Below, piece by piece: positions 1 through 6,534 of a stretch of 7,318 nt of DNA. A program made the translations under genes and the position numbers. This DNA is from an uncultured Caulobacter sp. (lineage in GTDB: Bacteria; Pseudomonadota; Alphaproteobacteria; Caulobacterales; Caulobacteraceae). The notes below the pieces were generated by a model that made no database searches, was not told the DNA's origin, and was given only the letters and a program-made list of their open reading frames with translations. The stretch covers positions 1 through 7,318 of the forward strand of contig CALKHU010000189.1 in NCBI GenBank assembly GCA_937991555.1, written 5' to 3'. Numbering within the stretch: the stretch's first letter is position 1; each line of letters opens with the position of its first letter.

Positions 1-1055
1 AAGCGCAGGCCGTCGACGCCGTCGGCGACGCCCGGCAGCATCGGCGCCGCGCCCCCCGCGATCAGGTCCGCGGCGTCGGCGTAGATCCGGGCGAAGCCTT
101 CGAGGTAGCCCTCCGGATGCCCGGCCGGGATGCGGGTCGCGGCGGCGGCGGCCGGCGAAAGGCCCGGTCCGCCGCGGCGCAGGATCGACGGCGCCTCGCC
201 CAGGCGCGCGAAACGCAGCAGGTCAGGCTCCTCCTGCGCCCACTCCAGCGCGGCCGTCTCGCCGTAGATCCGCAGCCGAAGGGCGTTGGCGGCGCCGATC
301 GCGACCTGGCTCGCCCACAGCTGGCCGCGGGCGCCGGACGCCCAGCGCAGCCGGATCTGGACATCGTCGTCGAGGCGGCGCCCGGGGACGAAGCGGGAGG
401 TCTCGGCGCTGACCGCCTGCGCCGTCTCGCCGGTCACGAACGTCGCCAGGTGGTAGGCGTGGGTGGCGATGTCGCCCAGTGCGCCGCCGGCGCCGGCCCG
501 GGCCGGATCCCCGCGCCAGTCGGCCTGCTTGTTGCCGGTCTGGTCCGTCGCCAGCCAGTCCTGGGCGTACTCGGCCTGGACCACGCGGATCGGCCCCAGC
601 GCGCCCTCGGCCACCATCGCCCGCATCTGCCGGACCATGGCGTAGCCGCTGTAGTTGTGGGTCAGCACCAGGGGCGCCCCCGTCCGCGCGACGGTGTCGG
701 CGAGATCCAGCGCGTCGGTCAGGGTGGTGGTCAGCGGCTTGTCGCAGATCACCGCGACCCCGGCTTCCAGGAACGCCTTCGCCGGACCGTGGTGCATGTG
801 GTTGGGGGTGACGATGGCGACCGCGTCGATGCGGTCGGCCCGCGCCGCCTCGCCCCGCGCCATGGACTGCCAGTCGCCGTAGCAGCGGTCGTCGGCCAGG
901 CCCAGCGACCGGCCGAACGCCCGCGACCGGGCCGCGTCCGAACTGAAGGCCCCGGCGACCAGGTCCCAGCGGCCGTCCAGCCGCGCCGCCATGCGATGCA
1001 CGCCGCCGATGAAGGCGCCGTCGCCGCCGCCGACCATGCCGAGCTTCAGGCGCAT
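1..1055 (-). CDS. Gfo/Idh/MocA family oxidoreductase (3' end outside window)
   Basis: NAD(P)-dependent sugar or polyol dehydrogenase of the Gfo/Idh/MocA family, probably cytoplasmic. About 351 residues are visible and the C-terminus lies beyond the left edge. An N-terminal Rossmann fold begins with MRLKLGMVGGGDGAFIGG (glycine loop at residues 9-18). The strand-end motif VTPNHMHH and the cofactor/catalytic motif CDKPLT follow (D105-K106-P107). The C-terminal catalytic domain carries GDIATHAYHL with D195, H199 and H202, the family's Dx3H signature. The ATG at 1055 lies 1 nt after the stop of the upstream isomerase (TGA-G-ATG), so the two are almost certainly co-transcribed and probably translationally coupled. 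Substrate cannot be read from sequence. Relatives paired with TIM-barrel isomerases often oxidise a sugar or glycoside hydroxyl (for example to 3-keto sugars), but that is inference here. Confidence 0.93.
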   Translation of the reverse strand, partial: MRLKLGMVGGGDGAFIGGVHRMAARLDGRWDLVAGAFSSDAARSRAFGRSLGLADDRCYGDWQSMARGEAARADRIDAVAIVTPNHMHHGPAKAFLEAGVAVICDKPLTTTLTDALDLADTVARTGAPLVLTHNYSGYAMVRQMRAMVAEGALGPIRVVQAEYAQDWLATDQTGNKQADWRGDPARAGAGGALGDIATHAYHLATFVTGETAQAVSAETSRFVPGRRLDDDVQIRLRWASGARGQLWASQVAIGAANALRLRIYGETAALEWAQEEPDLLRFARLGEAPSILRRGGPGLSPAAAAATRIPAGHPEGYLEGFARIYADAADLIAGGAAPMLPGVADGVDGLR

Positions 1056-1056
1056 C

Positions 1057-2106
1057 TCAGCGGTCGATGCCCAGCATCCGGCGGTTGGCCGCCATGTCGA
1101 CGTCGGTGGCCAGGAAATCGTCGAAGCTCTTGCCGGTGACCTGGATGATGTGGTCGCGGATGAAGGGCGCGCCCTCGGTCGCCCCCTGCACCGGATCCTT
1201 CAGCGCGCACTCCCACTCCAGCACCGCCCAGCCCCGGTAGCCGTACTGCGCGAACTTCGAGAAGATGGCCCGGAAGTCGATCTGGCCGTCGCCCAGCGAG
1301 CGGAAGCGGCCGGCGCGCTCCTTCCACGGCGCGTAACCGCTGTAGACGCCCTGCCGCCCGGTCGGCCGGAACTCGGCGTCCTTGACGTGAAACATCCTGA
1401 TCCGCTCGTGGTACAGGTCGATGTACTCGAGGTAGTCGAGCTGCTGCAGCATGAAGTGGCTGGGGTCGTAGAGCAGGTTGGCGCGCGGGTGGTGGTCCAC
1501 CCGGTCCCAGAACATCTCCACCGTCGTCCCGTCGAACAGGTCCTCGCTCGGGTGCACCTCGTAGCAGAGGTCGACCCCGACCTCGTCGAAGGCGTCGAGG
1601 ATCGGCCGCCACCGCCGCGCCAGCTCGTCGAAGGCCTCCTCGATCAGGCCGGCCGGGCGTTGCGGATACGGGTAGAAGTAGGGCCAGGCCAGCGAGCCGG
1701 AGAAGGTGACGTGGGCTTCGAGGCCGAGGCGCCGCGAGGCCTTCGCCCCCATCAGCACCTGGTCCACGGCCCATTCCTGGCGGGCCTGCGGATTGCCGCG
1801 CACCGCCTTGGGCACGCCGCCGTCGAACATCTCGTCATAAGCGGGATGCACGGCGACCAGCTGGCCCTGGCTGTGGGTCGAGAGCTCGGAGACCTCGACG
1901 CCGGCGTCGGCGAGCACGCCCTTGACCTCGTCGCAGTAGGCGTCGCTCTCGGACGCCAGCCTCAGGTCGAACAGGCGCCGGTCCCAGGTCGGGATCTGCA
2001 CGCCCCTGTAGCCGAGGCTCGCCGCCCATTCGGCGATCGACTTCAGGCTGTTGAACGGCGCCTCGTCCGAAGCGAACTGCGCCAGAAAGATCGCCGGCCC
2101 CTTCAC
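1057..2106 (-). CDS. Sugar phosphate isomerase/epimerase, TIM barrel (xylose isomerase-like, AP_endonuc_2 fold)
   Basis: A 349-residue TIM-barrel protein of the sugar phosphate isomerase/epimerase family, usual length for the group. The probable divalent-metal ligands sit at barrel strand ends: E183 (CYEVHPSE), D214 with H217 (YDPSHF), H240 (MFHVKD) and E297 (VLEWEC). All are present, so the enzyme looks active. The start is GTG at 2106, supported by GGAGG at 2112-2116 five nt upstream; the nearest upstream ATG (2140) is out of frame. The gene is first in an operon with the Gfo/Idh oxidoreductase, 1 nt downstream. The family covers isomerases, epimerases, dehydratases and, in some 3-keto-glycoside pathways, lyases acting after a Gfo/Idh dehydrogenase. 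The pairing suggests two consecutive steps on one carbohydrate, but the substrate is unknown. The long open frame on the opposite strand is a GC-driven shadow. Confidence 0.93.
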   Translation of the reverse strand: MKGPAIFLAQFASDEAPFNSLKSIAEWAASLGYRGVQIPTWDRRLFDLRLASESDAYCDEVKGVLADAGVEVSELSTHSQGQLVAVHPAYDEMFDGGVPKAVRGNPQARQEWAVDQVLMGAKASRRLGLEAHVTFSGSLAWPYFYPYPQRPAGLIEEAFDELARRWRPILDAFDEVGVDLCYEVHPSEDLFDGTTVEMFWDRVDHHPRANLLYDPSHFMLQQLDYLEYIDLYHERIRMFHVKDAEFRPTGRQGVYSGYAPWKERAGRFRSLGDGQIDFRAIFSKFAQYGYRGWAVLEWECALKDPVQGATEGAPFIRDHIIQVTGKSFDDFLATDVDMAANRRMLGIDR

Positions 2107-2284
2107 GAACCCCTCCGAAACCAGAACAGGGCGGCAGCATGGCGCATGTGGCGGCGTCGGTCATCCCGATCTTCGCCCAGCGGCGCGCCGGACGCCGTGG
2201 CGCAGGGCGCCGCCGATCGGCGTCGGGTGGAACCGGGCGTGATGTCTGTTGCGCTTCCGTTTCAACCCGGGCCTTCGAGACGCT

Positions 2285-2306
2285 GCGGACCGCAGTTACG
2301 GTCCGC
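2285..2306. repeat. Perfect 8-bp inverted repeat (hairpin or operator)
   Basis: GCGGACCG (2285-2292) and CGGTCCGC (2299-2306) are perfect inverse complements around a 6-nt spacer, CAGTTA. The left arm is shared with a second, mutually exclusive palindrome, CTGCGG-A-CCGCAG (2283-2295). No T-tract follows on either strand, so a standard intrinsic terminator is unlikely. A dimeric-regulator operator between the divergent genes is the more natural reading, but no regulator is identified. Confidence 0.55.
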
Positions 2307-2367
2307 GCGACGAAGCCGCCCCCCTGCGCGACCAAGAGGCGGAGAGCCGACGAAGAGGCGCGCCGCC

Positions 2368-2420
2368 GCGACCGGTTGGCCGGGATCCTGTCCCGTCGCA
2401 CACCACACCCCACCGGTCGC
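2368..2420. repeat. 9-bp inverted repeat enclosing a nested 5-bp hairpin
   Basis: GCGACCGGT (2368-2376) pairs perfectly with ACCGGTCGC (2412-2420) across a 35-nt loop. Inside the loop, CGGGA (2381-2385) pairs with TCCCG (2391-2395) over a 5-nt loop. The structure ends about 54 nt before the ribosome site of the DUF3592-like gene, so it may be a structured leader in that mRNA or a regulator site. In DNA of this GC content some such pairings occur by chance. Confidence 0.4.
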
Positions 2421-2487
2421 AAGGCTGCTGCACGGCGCGCGGGGTTGCGGCACCTGCGGGACAACGCGTCACTCGGAGGCCGCCGCC

Positions 2488-2952
2488 ATGGTCGTCACGC
2501 TCGTCTGTTCCATCATCGGGCTCGTCGTGATCTGGCTTGGCTATCGCGCCTATCGGAAGGACAGGGCCGAGCGGCAGCGGCTGTCTCGCTGGAGCACGGC
2601 CCTCGGCCGGCTCGAAGAGGCGCGCATCGAGACGGTGCGGGTGCGCGACAGCGAGGGCGGGACGGAAACGGGTTTCGTGCCCATCGCCACCTACCGGTTC
2701 ACCGTCGACGGCGTCGATCATCACGGCACGCGGGTCCGGCAGTCGGGAACATCCTTCGCTACCCGGGCCGAAGCGGAGCGCTGGCGCGACGCCCACCCCG
2801 CCGGCACGGCGGTGGAGGTCCACTACGATCCGGCAAATCCCGCGGACTGTGCGCTCGAAGTCGATCTTGTCGCCCCCTGGCGGAGCCTGGCCGTCCTGGG
2901 CCTCTGCGTCGCTGTCGGGGTCTGGTTCATCATCATCGGGGTTTCGATCTGA
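2488..2952 (+). CDS. DUF3592-like two-helix membrane protein
   Basis: A 154-residue protein with an N-terminal transmembrane helix (about 2-19, hydrophobic after MVVTLVCS) followed by positively charged RKDRAERQR. A soluble beta-rich segment (about 45-128) comes next, then a C-terminal transmembrane helix (about 132-152). The segment VEVHYDPANPADCALE (109-124) and the preceding YRFTVDGVDHHGTRV match the pattern of DUF3592 proteins, whose function is unknown. The ATG at 2488 is preferred because CGGAGG (2474-2479) lies 8 nt upstream; the frame remains open far upstream but that part is the shadow of the isomerase gene. The gene ends 47 nt before the lectin gene, so the two may be co-transcribed. 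Both termini embed in the inner membrane; the charge pattern suggests the soluble part is cytoplasmic. Confidence 0.85.
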   Translation: MVVTLVCSIIGLVVIWLGYRAYRKDRAERQRLSRWSTALGRLEEARIETVRVRDSEGGTETGFVPIATYRFTVDGVDHHGTRVRQSGTSFATRAEAERWRDAHPAGTAVEVHYDPANPADCALEVDLVAPWRSLAVLGLCVAVGVWFIIIGVSI

Positions 2953-2999
2953 CGGCCAGCCGGTCCTCCCGGCCCGCAGCTCCCCTTCCGGAGACCATC

Positions 3000-3641
3000 A
3001 TGAAATACTTTCTCGCGGCCGCCGTGGCCCTGACCTTCGTCCACCTGCCCCGCCCGGCGCAGGCGGAAATGTTCAGTTCGGCCTATGCCCAGGGCGTCTG
3101 CATCACCAACGAGGGCGGATCGGCGAGGATCCGGGGATGCGTCGAGGGCGCGGCCAACCAGAACATCGTCATGACGTGGATCGCCCGCGAGAATGTTTTC
3201 TACGGACCGCTCCGTATCAACGGATACTGCCTTCAGGACAACGGCGTCGGGCGCGTCCTCACCTTCGCCGGCTGCAACGGCTCGAAGGCGCAGGAATGGA
3301 AGCTGAGCGGCTCGGGCGTCCTCAACAACGGCCTGAACCAGTGCGCTGACATCGAACGCGGCGCCCGTACCGAAGGCACGCCCATCATCGCATGGTCCTG
3401 CACGCGGGCGGCCAACCAGCTCTGGTGGAACGAAAGCTATCGCCGCGCCAAGGTCCTCCGTGTTCCGGGGATGCTCCCTGTAGCGCCGGGCACCCGGCTT
3501 GCCATCAGTGGGCGCAGCCTTGTCATCGCCGGTACCCGGACGGTCGTCGCGCCGGACGCCAGCCGCATCATTGCGGCGGGCGGAGGCAACATCATCGCCG
3601 CGGGCGCTGGCAACGTCATCGCCTCTGGCGCGCTCAACTGA
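3000..3641 (+). CDS. Secreted ricin-B-type (beta-trefoil) lectin domain protein with C-terminal octapeptide repeats
   Basis: A 213-residue exported protein. Residues 1-22 form a Sec signal peptide (MKYFLAAAVAL core) with a likely signal peptidase I site AQA|E. Residues about 31-143 form three trefoil repeats, each with a cysteine pair (C34/C47, C77/C92, C115/C134). The QxW motif is clear in repeats two (Q98-E-W100) and three (Q140-L-W142) and degenerate in the first. This is the ricin-B lectin fold, which usually binds carbohydrate. The final 24 residues are three 8-residue units, IIAAGGGN, IIAAGAGN and VIASGALN, preceded by looser units from about 166. The start is supported by CGGAGA (2989-2994). 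There is no catalytic domain, so a binding or surface role in the periplasm or outside the cell is most likely. The stop overlaps the convergent LytTR regulator gene by 8 bp. Confidence 0.88.
   Translation: MKYFLAAAVALTFVHLPRPAQAEMFSSAYAQGVCITNEGGSARIRGCVEGAANQNIVMTWIARENVFYGPLRINGYCLQDNGVGRVLTFAGCNGSKAQEWKLSGSGVLNNGLNQCADIERGARTEGTPIIAWSCTRAANQLWWNESYRRAKVLRVPGMLPVAPGTRLAISGRSLVIAGTRTVVAPDASRIIAAGGGNIIAAGAGNVIASGALN
3567..3638 (+). repeat. Three 24-nt (8-codon) tandem repeats at the end of the lectin gene
   Basis: Units at 3567-3590, 3591-3614 and 3615-3638 encode IIAAGGGN, IIAAGAGN and VIASGALN. They follow the consensus [IV]IA[AS]G[GA][GL]N and end exactly at the stop codon. The nucleotide copies are diverged while the protein pattern is kept, which suggests selection on the peptide rather than recent slippage. 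Confidence 0.8.
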
Positions 3642-4398
3642 GGGCGGATCCGGCGGGCGACCGGCCAAGCGCCGCCAGAGTGGCGGCGCGGTAGCTCGGT
3701 CCCACCGGGACAGTGGCCCCGTCATCGAGTTCGAGCAGCAGCGTCTTGCCGCTGCGCCTCAGGCTCCTGACGCACGACGGCCGGACGAACGCCGAGCGAT
3801 GCACGCGCAGCAGACCGACAGCGGCCAGCCGGCCTTCCAGTTCGGTCATCGTGATGCGGTGCAGGTAGGCGCGGTCCGCGGTGTGGAGGTAGACGTGGTC
3901 GCGGGCGGCCTCCACCCGCACGAGGGTCTCCAGGGCGACCCGCGTGGCGCCTCGCCGATGCGAAATCCAGATCGCGTCATCGCGAACCGAACAGTCCTGC
4001 GCCCCCCCGGACGGCGCAGCGTTGTCCCCGACCTGCAGCCGCCCAGCCCGCCGCCGCCGCGCCCGTTCGATTGCGAGGGCGAGCCGTACGCGGCGGACGG
4101 GCTTGAGGACGTAGTCGATCGCGCCGAGTTCGAAGGCGTCGACAGCATGTTCCTCGTGAGCCGTGACGAAGATGACGTCAGTCTCTCCCGCTGCAAGGTC
4201 GAGCGCGGCCTGGATCCCGTTGCGCAGAGGCATGTCGATGTCGAGAAACAGGACGTCGGGCCGGTAGCGACGCGTCGCCACCGCCGCCTCGAGTCCGTCC
4301 GCGACCTCGGCTACGACTTCAATGTCTCCGGCCTCCTCAAGCAAGGTCCGCAGCAGAACACGGGCCAGGGGTTCGTCATCAGCAATGATCACCTTCAT
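3634..4398 (-). CDS. LytTR-family DNA-binding response regulator
   Basis: A 254-residue response regulator. The receiver domain (1-about 118) has the acidic pocket D7-D8, the phospho-acceptor D53 in FLDIDMP, the switch T79 (FVTAHE) and the conserved K99 (VLKPV). A variable linker (about 119-140) leads to a LytTR DNA-binding domain (about 142-246) with VRVEAARDHVYLHT, the LRVHRSAFVR segment and a C-terminal VPVGPSYR strand. It is expected to bind direct-repeat promoter sites once phosphorylated by the kinase encoded just upstream. Its ATG overlaps the kinase stop (ATGA, 4395-4398), so translation is coupled, consistent with the weak ribosome site. Its stop region overlaps the convergent lectin gene by 8 bp. 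The target genes are not visible; LytTR systems often control envelope or extracellular functions. Confidence 0.95.
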   Translation of the reverse strand: MKVIIADDEPLARVLLRTLLEEAGDIEVVAEVADGLEAAVATRRYRPDVLFLDIDMPLRNGIQAALDLAAGETDVIFVTAHEEHAVDAFELGAIDYVLKPVRRVRLALAIERARRRRAGRLQVGDNAAPSGGAQDCSVRDDAIWISHRRGATRVALETLVRVEAARDHVYLHTADRAYLHRITMTELEGRLAAVGLLRVHRSAFVRPSCVRSLRRSGKTLLLELDDGATVPVGPSYRAATLAALGRSPAGSALS

Positions 4399-5504
4399 GC
4401 GGCCTGCGTCCCGTCTTGGGGCGACACCACCAGGGGCAGGCGCAGTTCGGCGCGAAACCCGCCCGGGATCCGGCCCGTGGCAAATCCCGCCCTTCCGCCG
4501 TACAGCCGTTGCAGACGATGCCGGGTGTTCGCCAGACCCAGTTGGCCGCCTCCGGTCCGCGTCATGCGGGCCGCCTCCGCTGTTTCGCCCGCACTGTTCT
4601 CGATGCTGACGATGGCCTCGTCCCCGGACGTCCTGGCGGTGATCGACAGCCGCAGCCGCCCGTCCGGCCCGGACGCGCCGTGCTTCATGGCGTTCTCGAC
4701 GAGGGGTTGAAGCAGGAAGTTCGGCACAGCCAGGTTGGCAAGGGCCGGATCGACATCCAGCGACACCGCCAGGCGATCCCCGAATCGCGCCTCCTCGATA
4801 TGCAGGTAGGCGCGAACGGTGGCGAGTTCCTGGTCCAGCGCGATCAGGGCGGAGGGATCACTGGACAGCGACGACCGCAGAAAGTCCGCCAGGCGGCCGA
4901 TCATCTCCTCCGCTTGCGCCTTGCGGCCGCTGACAACCAGACTCTCGATGCTGTTCAGGGTGTTGAACAGGAAATGCGGATTGAGCTGCAGCCGCAGCGC
5001 GGCGAGTTCCGCCCGGGCGGAGGCTGCCTCGAACATCGCCGCCCGCGCCTCGTTCCGTCGCGCGGCGTCGCCGGAGCGGCCGGCCCAGGCGAGACCGAGT
5101 AGCATCAGCATCGACCAGCCGTACAACATGAACACGATGAACACGCGGCCCGGCGCCAGCGACAGCGCCCACCGCCAGTCGGGCACGACGGTCAGCGCCA
5201 GCAGGCGCAGCCACGCCAGGTCGGCGGCGGTCTGCACGGCGCCTGCGGCGACGCCGGCCGCCCCGGCGGCTATCCACCGCGTCACCGGCGGCTGGTCATG
5301 GAGACGGTCGAAAGCAAGGCTCAGCAACGTCGACAGAATCAGGCCGAGGACCCAGAGCGGCAGGCTCGCGGCCATCATCGAAAGAAAACCGCTGCGTCCC
5401 TCAGCCATCGCCGTCAGCGAGACCAGAGTGTAGCCAAACGTCCACACCACGGCCGAAACCCGCAGAGCCGACCCGCGAAGGACCTCCCCCACCACTTCAC
5501 GCAT
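4395..5504 (-). CDS. LytS/AlgZ-type sensor histidine kinase (His_kinase + HATPase_c)
   Basis: Membrane sensor kinase, 369 residues from the chosen ATG at 5504. The frame extends upstream to GTG (5531) and TTG (5570), but the hydrophobic region fits the ATG start and neither alternative has a clear ribosome site. Four transmembrane helices span roughly residues 16-33, 44-64, 75-100 and 120-141, with no obvious large periplasmic sensor domain. The His_kinase (PF06580-type) dimerisation segment has the phosphorylated histidine in LQLNPHFLFNTLNSIE (H177 from this start). The ATPase domain has the N-box LVENAMKHG (N271) and a glycine-rich GGGQLGLANTRHRL loop (about 318-331). It ends in a 4-nt overlap with the LytTR regulator, its evident partner. 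The promoter should lie between 5505 and the IS element at 5740. The signal sensed is unknown. Confidence 0.94.
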   Translation of the reverse strand: MREVVGEVLRGSALRVSAVVWTFGYTLVSLTAMAEGRSGFLSMMAASLPLWVLGLILSTLLSLAFDRLHDQPPVTRWIAAGAAGVAAGAVQTAADLAWLRLLALTVVPDWRWALSLAPGRVFIVFMLYGWSMLMLLGLAWAGRSGDAARRNEARAAMFEAASARAELAALRLQLNPHFLFNTLNSIESLVVSGRKAQAEEMIGRLADFLRSSLSSDPSALIALDQELATVRAYLHIEEARFGDRLAVSLDVDPALANLAVPNFLLQPLVENAMKHGASGPDGRLRLSITARTSGDEAIVSIENSAGETAEAARMTRTGGGQLGLANTRHRLQRLYGGRAGFATGRIPGGFRAELRLPLVVSPQDGTQAA

Positions 5505-5739
5505 GAAACCGAGCGCCCCCGCCCACAGCACTGAGCCGCGACCGCTATGGCAGGCCAGGCCGCTTGGCAAGATTCCTGCCGGCCGGCCTCGCTCCCATCC
5601 GCAAGGTCAGGCCATGGCCGGGAACGGTCGGGGGAGGGCAGTCAGGGGCGATGGCGGTGTGGGCAGTTGCGAGGACGGTCGTCTCCCGCATTGGCGCCGC
5701 CCTCAGAAAGGTACTGGCGGTTCGCGAGAGACTGCCCGG
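5505..5739. other. Intergenic region between kinase gene and IS element
   Basis: 235 nt of GC-rich DNA holding the upstream region of the kinase-regulator operon. No recognisable gene or RNA. An ATG at 5650 opens a plus-strand frame of about 30 codons that runs into the IS left end and stops at 5755. It could be the stump of a gene cut by the insertion, but it has no recognisable content and only a weak purine-rich stretch before it. Confidence 0.5.
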
Positions 5740-5763
5740 GGTGCTGTCAGTCTAACGCTAACC
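5740..5763 (+). repeat. IS6 element left inverted repeat (IRL)
   Basis: The outer core GGTGCTGTCAG pairs with the right-end repeat; similarity continues with interruptions to about 5763. Confidence 0.8.
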
Positions 5764-5776
5764 CTTCTCCACTAAG

Positions 5777-5793
5777 GCTTTGGCGGCCAAAGC
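5777..5793 (+). promoter_or_regulatory. Hairpin immediately upstream of the transposase ribosome site
   Basis: GCTTTGG (5777-5783) and CCAAAGC (5787-5793) form a perfect 7-bp stem with a 3-nt loop. The stem ends directly against the GGAGG at 5794-5798. The alternative upstream TTG (5780) falls inside the stem. Structures near the start of IS transposase genes often limit translation from read-through transcripts; whether this one does is inferred. Confidence 0.6.
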
Positions 5794-5803
5794 GGAGGCT
5801 GCG

Positions 5804-6502
5804 TTGAGACCGATATCCTACAAGCGGCACCGGTTTCCGCCGGAGGTGATCCGGCATGCGGTCTGGCTGTACTTCCGGTTCACGTTGAGCCTTCGCGACG
5901 TCGAAGAATTGATGGCTCAGCGAGGTGTCGAGGTCAGCTACGAGACGATCCGCTGCTGGACACTGAAGTTCGGCCGGTTGTTCGCGTACAATCTCAGACG
6001 GTCACGACCAAGGCCGACTGGTCGATGGCATCTCGACGAGATGGTGGTGAAGATCAGCGGCAGGAGGATGTTCCTCTGGCGGGCCGTGGATGACGAGGGC
6101 GAGGTCCTCGACATGCTTGTCCAGGAGCGTCGCAACAAGGGCGCAGCCCTTAAGCTGCTTCGGAAACTGCTGAGGAACCAGGGTGTCCGACCCGAGTCGA
6201 TCGTCACCGACAAGCTCGCCTCGTACCGCGCCGCAGCCCGAGATCTGGGTCTGACGGATCGACATCGACCCGGCGGAATGCGGGAGAACAACCGGGCGGA
6301 AAACTCACATCTTCCGATCCGCAGGCGGGAGCGAAAGCAACAGAAGTTCAAGTCTAGGGCGTCGGCCCAGAAGTTCCTGGCCACCCACGCCGCCGTCTAC
6401 AATGTGTTCAACCTCCAGCCCCATCTGATCCGCCGGCCGACCCTTCGCCACCTCCGGGCCGCTGCTCACCAGACGTGGGCGGCTGCGACCGCCGCTGCCT
6501 GA
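5804..6502 (+). CDS. IS6-family DDE transposase
   Basis: A 232-residue transposase, close to the 234 residues of the IS26 enzyme. An N-terminal helix-turn-helix-like region (RHRFPPEVIRHAVWLYFRFT, then LRDVEELMAQRGVEVSYETI) precedes an RNase H-like DDE catalytic core. The three acidic residues are D78 (HLDEMVVKI), D136 (IVTDKLASY) and E166 (ENNRAENSHL), followed by the RRRERKQQKFKS segment typical of the family. All three are present and there is no frameshift, so it should be functional. TTG at 5804 is chosen as start because GGAGG (5794-5798) lies 5 nt upstream and the resulting length and N-terminus match the family; an in-frame TTG at 5780 lies in a hairpin and would add eight residues. 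The stop at 6502 is 54 nt before the right end. Confidence 0.92.
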   Translation: MRPISYKRHRFPPEVIRHAVWLYFRFTLSLRDVEELMAQRGVEVSYETIRCWTLKFGRLFAYNLRRSRPRPTGRWHLDEMVVKISGRRMFLWRAVDDEGEVLDMLVQERRNKGAALKLLRKLLRNQGVRPESIVTDKLASYRAAARDLGLTDRHRPGGMRENNRAENSHLPIRRRERKQQKFKSRASAQKFLATHAAVYNVFNLQPHLIRRPTLRHLRAAAHQTWAAATAAA

Positions 6503-6534
6503 TCAGCCGGTCGGGTAGGGCGCTATGCGGCCCG

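Larger units (their letters stand above)
2107..2487. promoter_or_regulatory. Divergent intergenic/promoter region with GC-rich dyads
   Basis: This 381-nt stretch separates the minus-strand sugar operon from the plus-strand DUF3592-lectin pair and must hold promoters for both. I see no convincing gene: the open frames crossing it lack a ribosome site and family-like content. It contains an 8-bp hairpin at 2285-2306, an overlapping 13-bp odd palindrome at 2283-2295, and a nested inverted-repeat structure at 2368-2420. No clear -35/-10 pair could be assigned by eye. Confidence 0.6.

Noticed and set aside
117..1139. 340-residue plus-strand open frame
   Set aside because: Antisense shadow of the Gfo/Idh oxidoreductase, which carries clear family motifs on the minus strand.
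2285..2306. Intrinsic terminator
   Set aside because: The stem is strong, but no U-tract follows on either strand and the site lies between divergent genes rather than after a coding region.
991..2487. Long plus-strand open frame leading into the DUF3592-like protein (apparent 653-residue product)
   Set aside because: It is antisense to the well-supported isomerase gene, is rich in Arg/Val/Ala/His as GC shadows are, and a proper ribosome site and start occur only at 2488.
2823..3725. 300-residue minus-strand open frame
   Set aside because: Antisense to the lectin gene, whose signal peptide, paired cysteines and QxW motifs are clear; the shadow has no domain-like content.
3499..4710. 403-residue plus-strand open frame
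   Set aside because: Antisense shadow of the LytTR regulator and kinase genes, both with complete motif sets.
5938..6384. 148-residue minus-strand open frame inside the IS
   Set aside because: Antisense shadow of the transposase; IS6 elements carry a single transposase gene.
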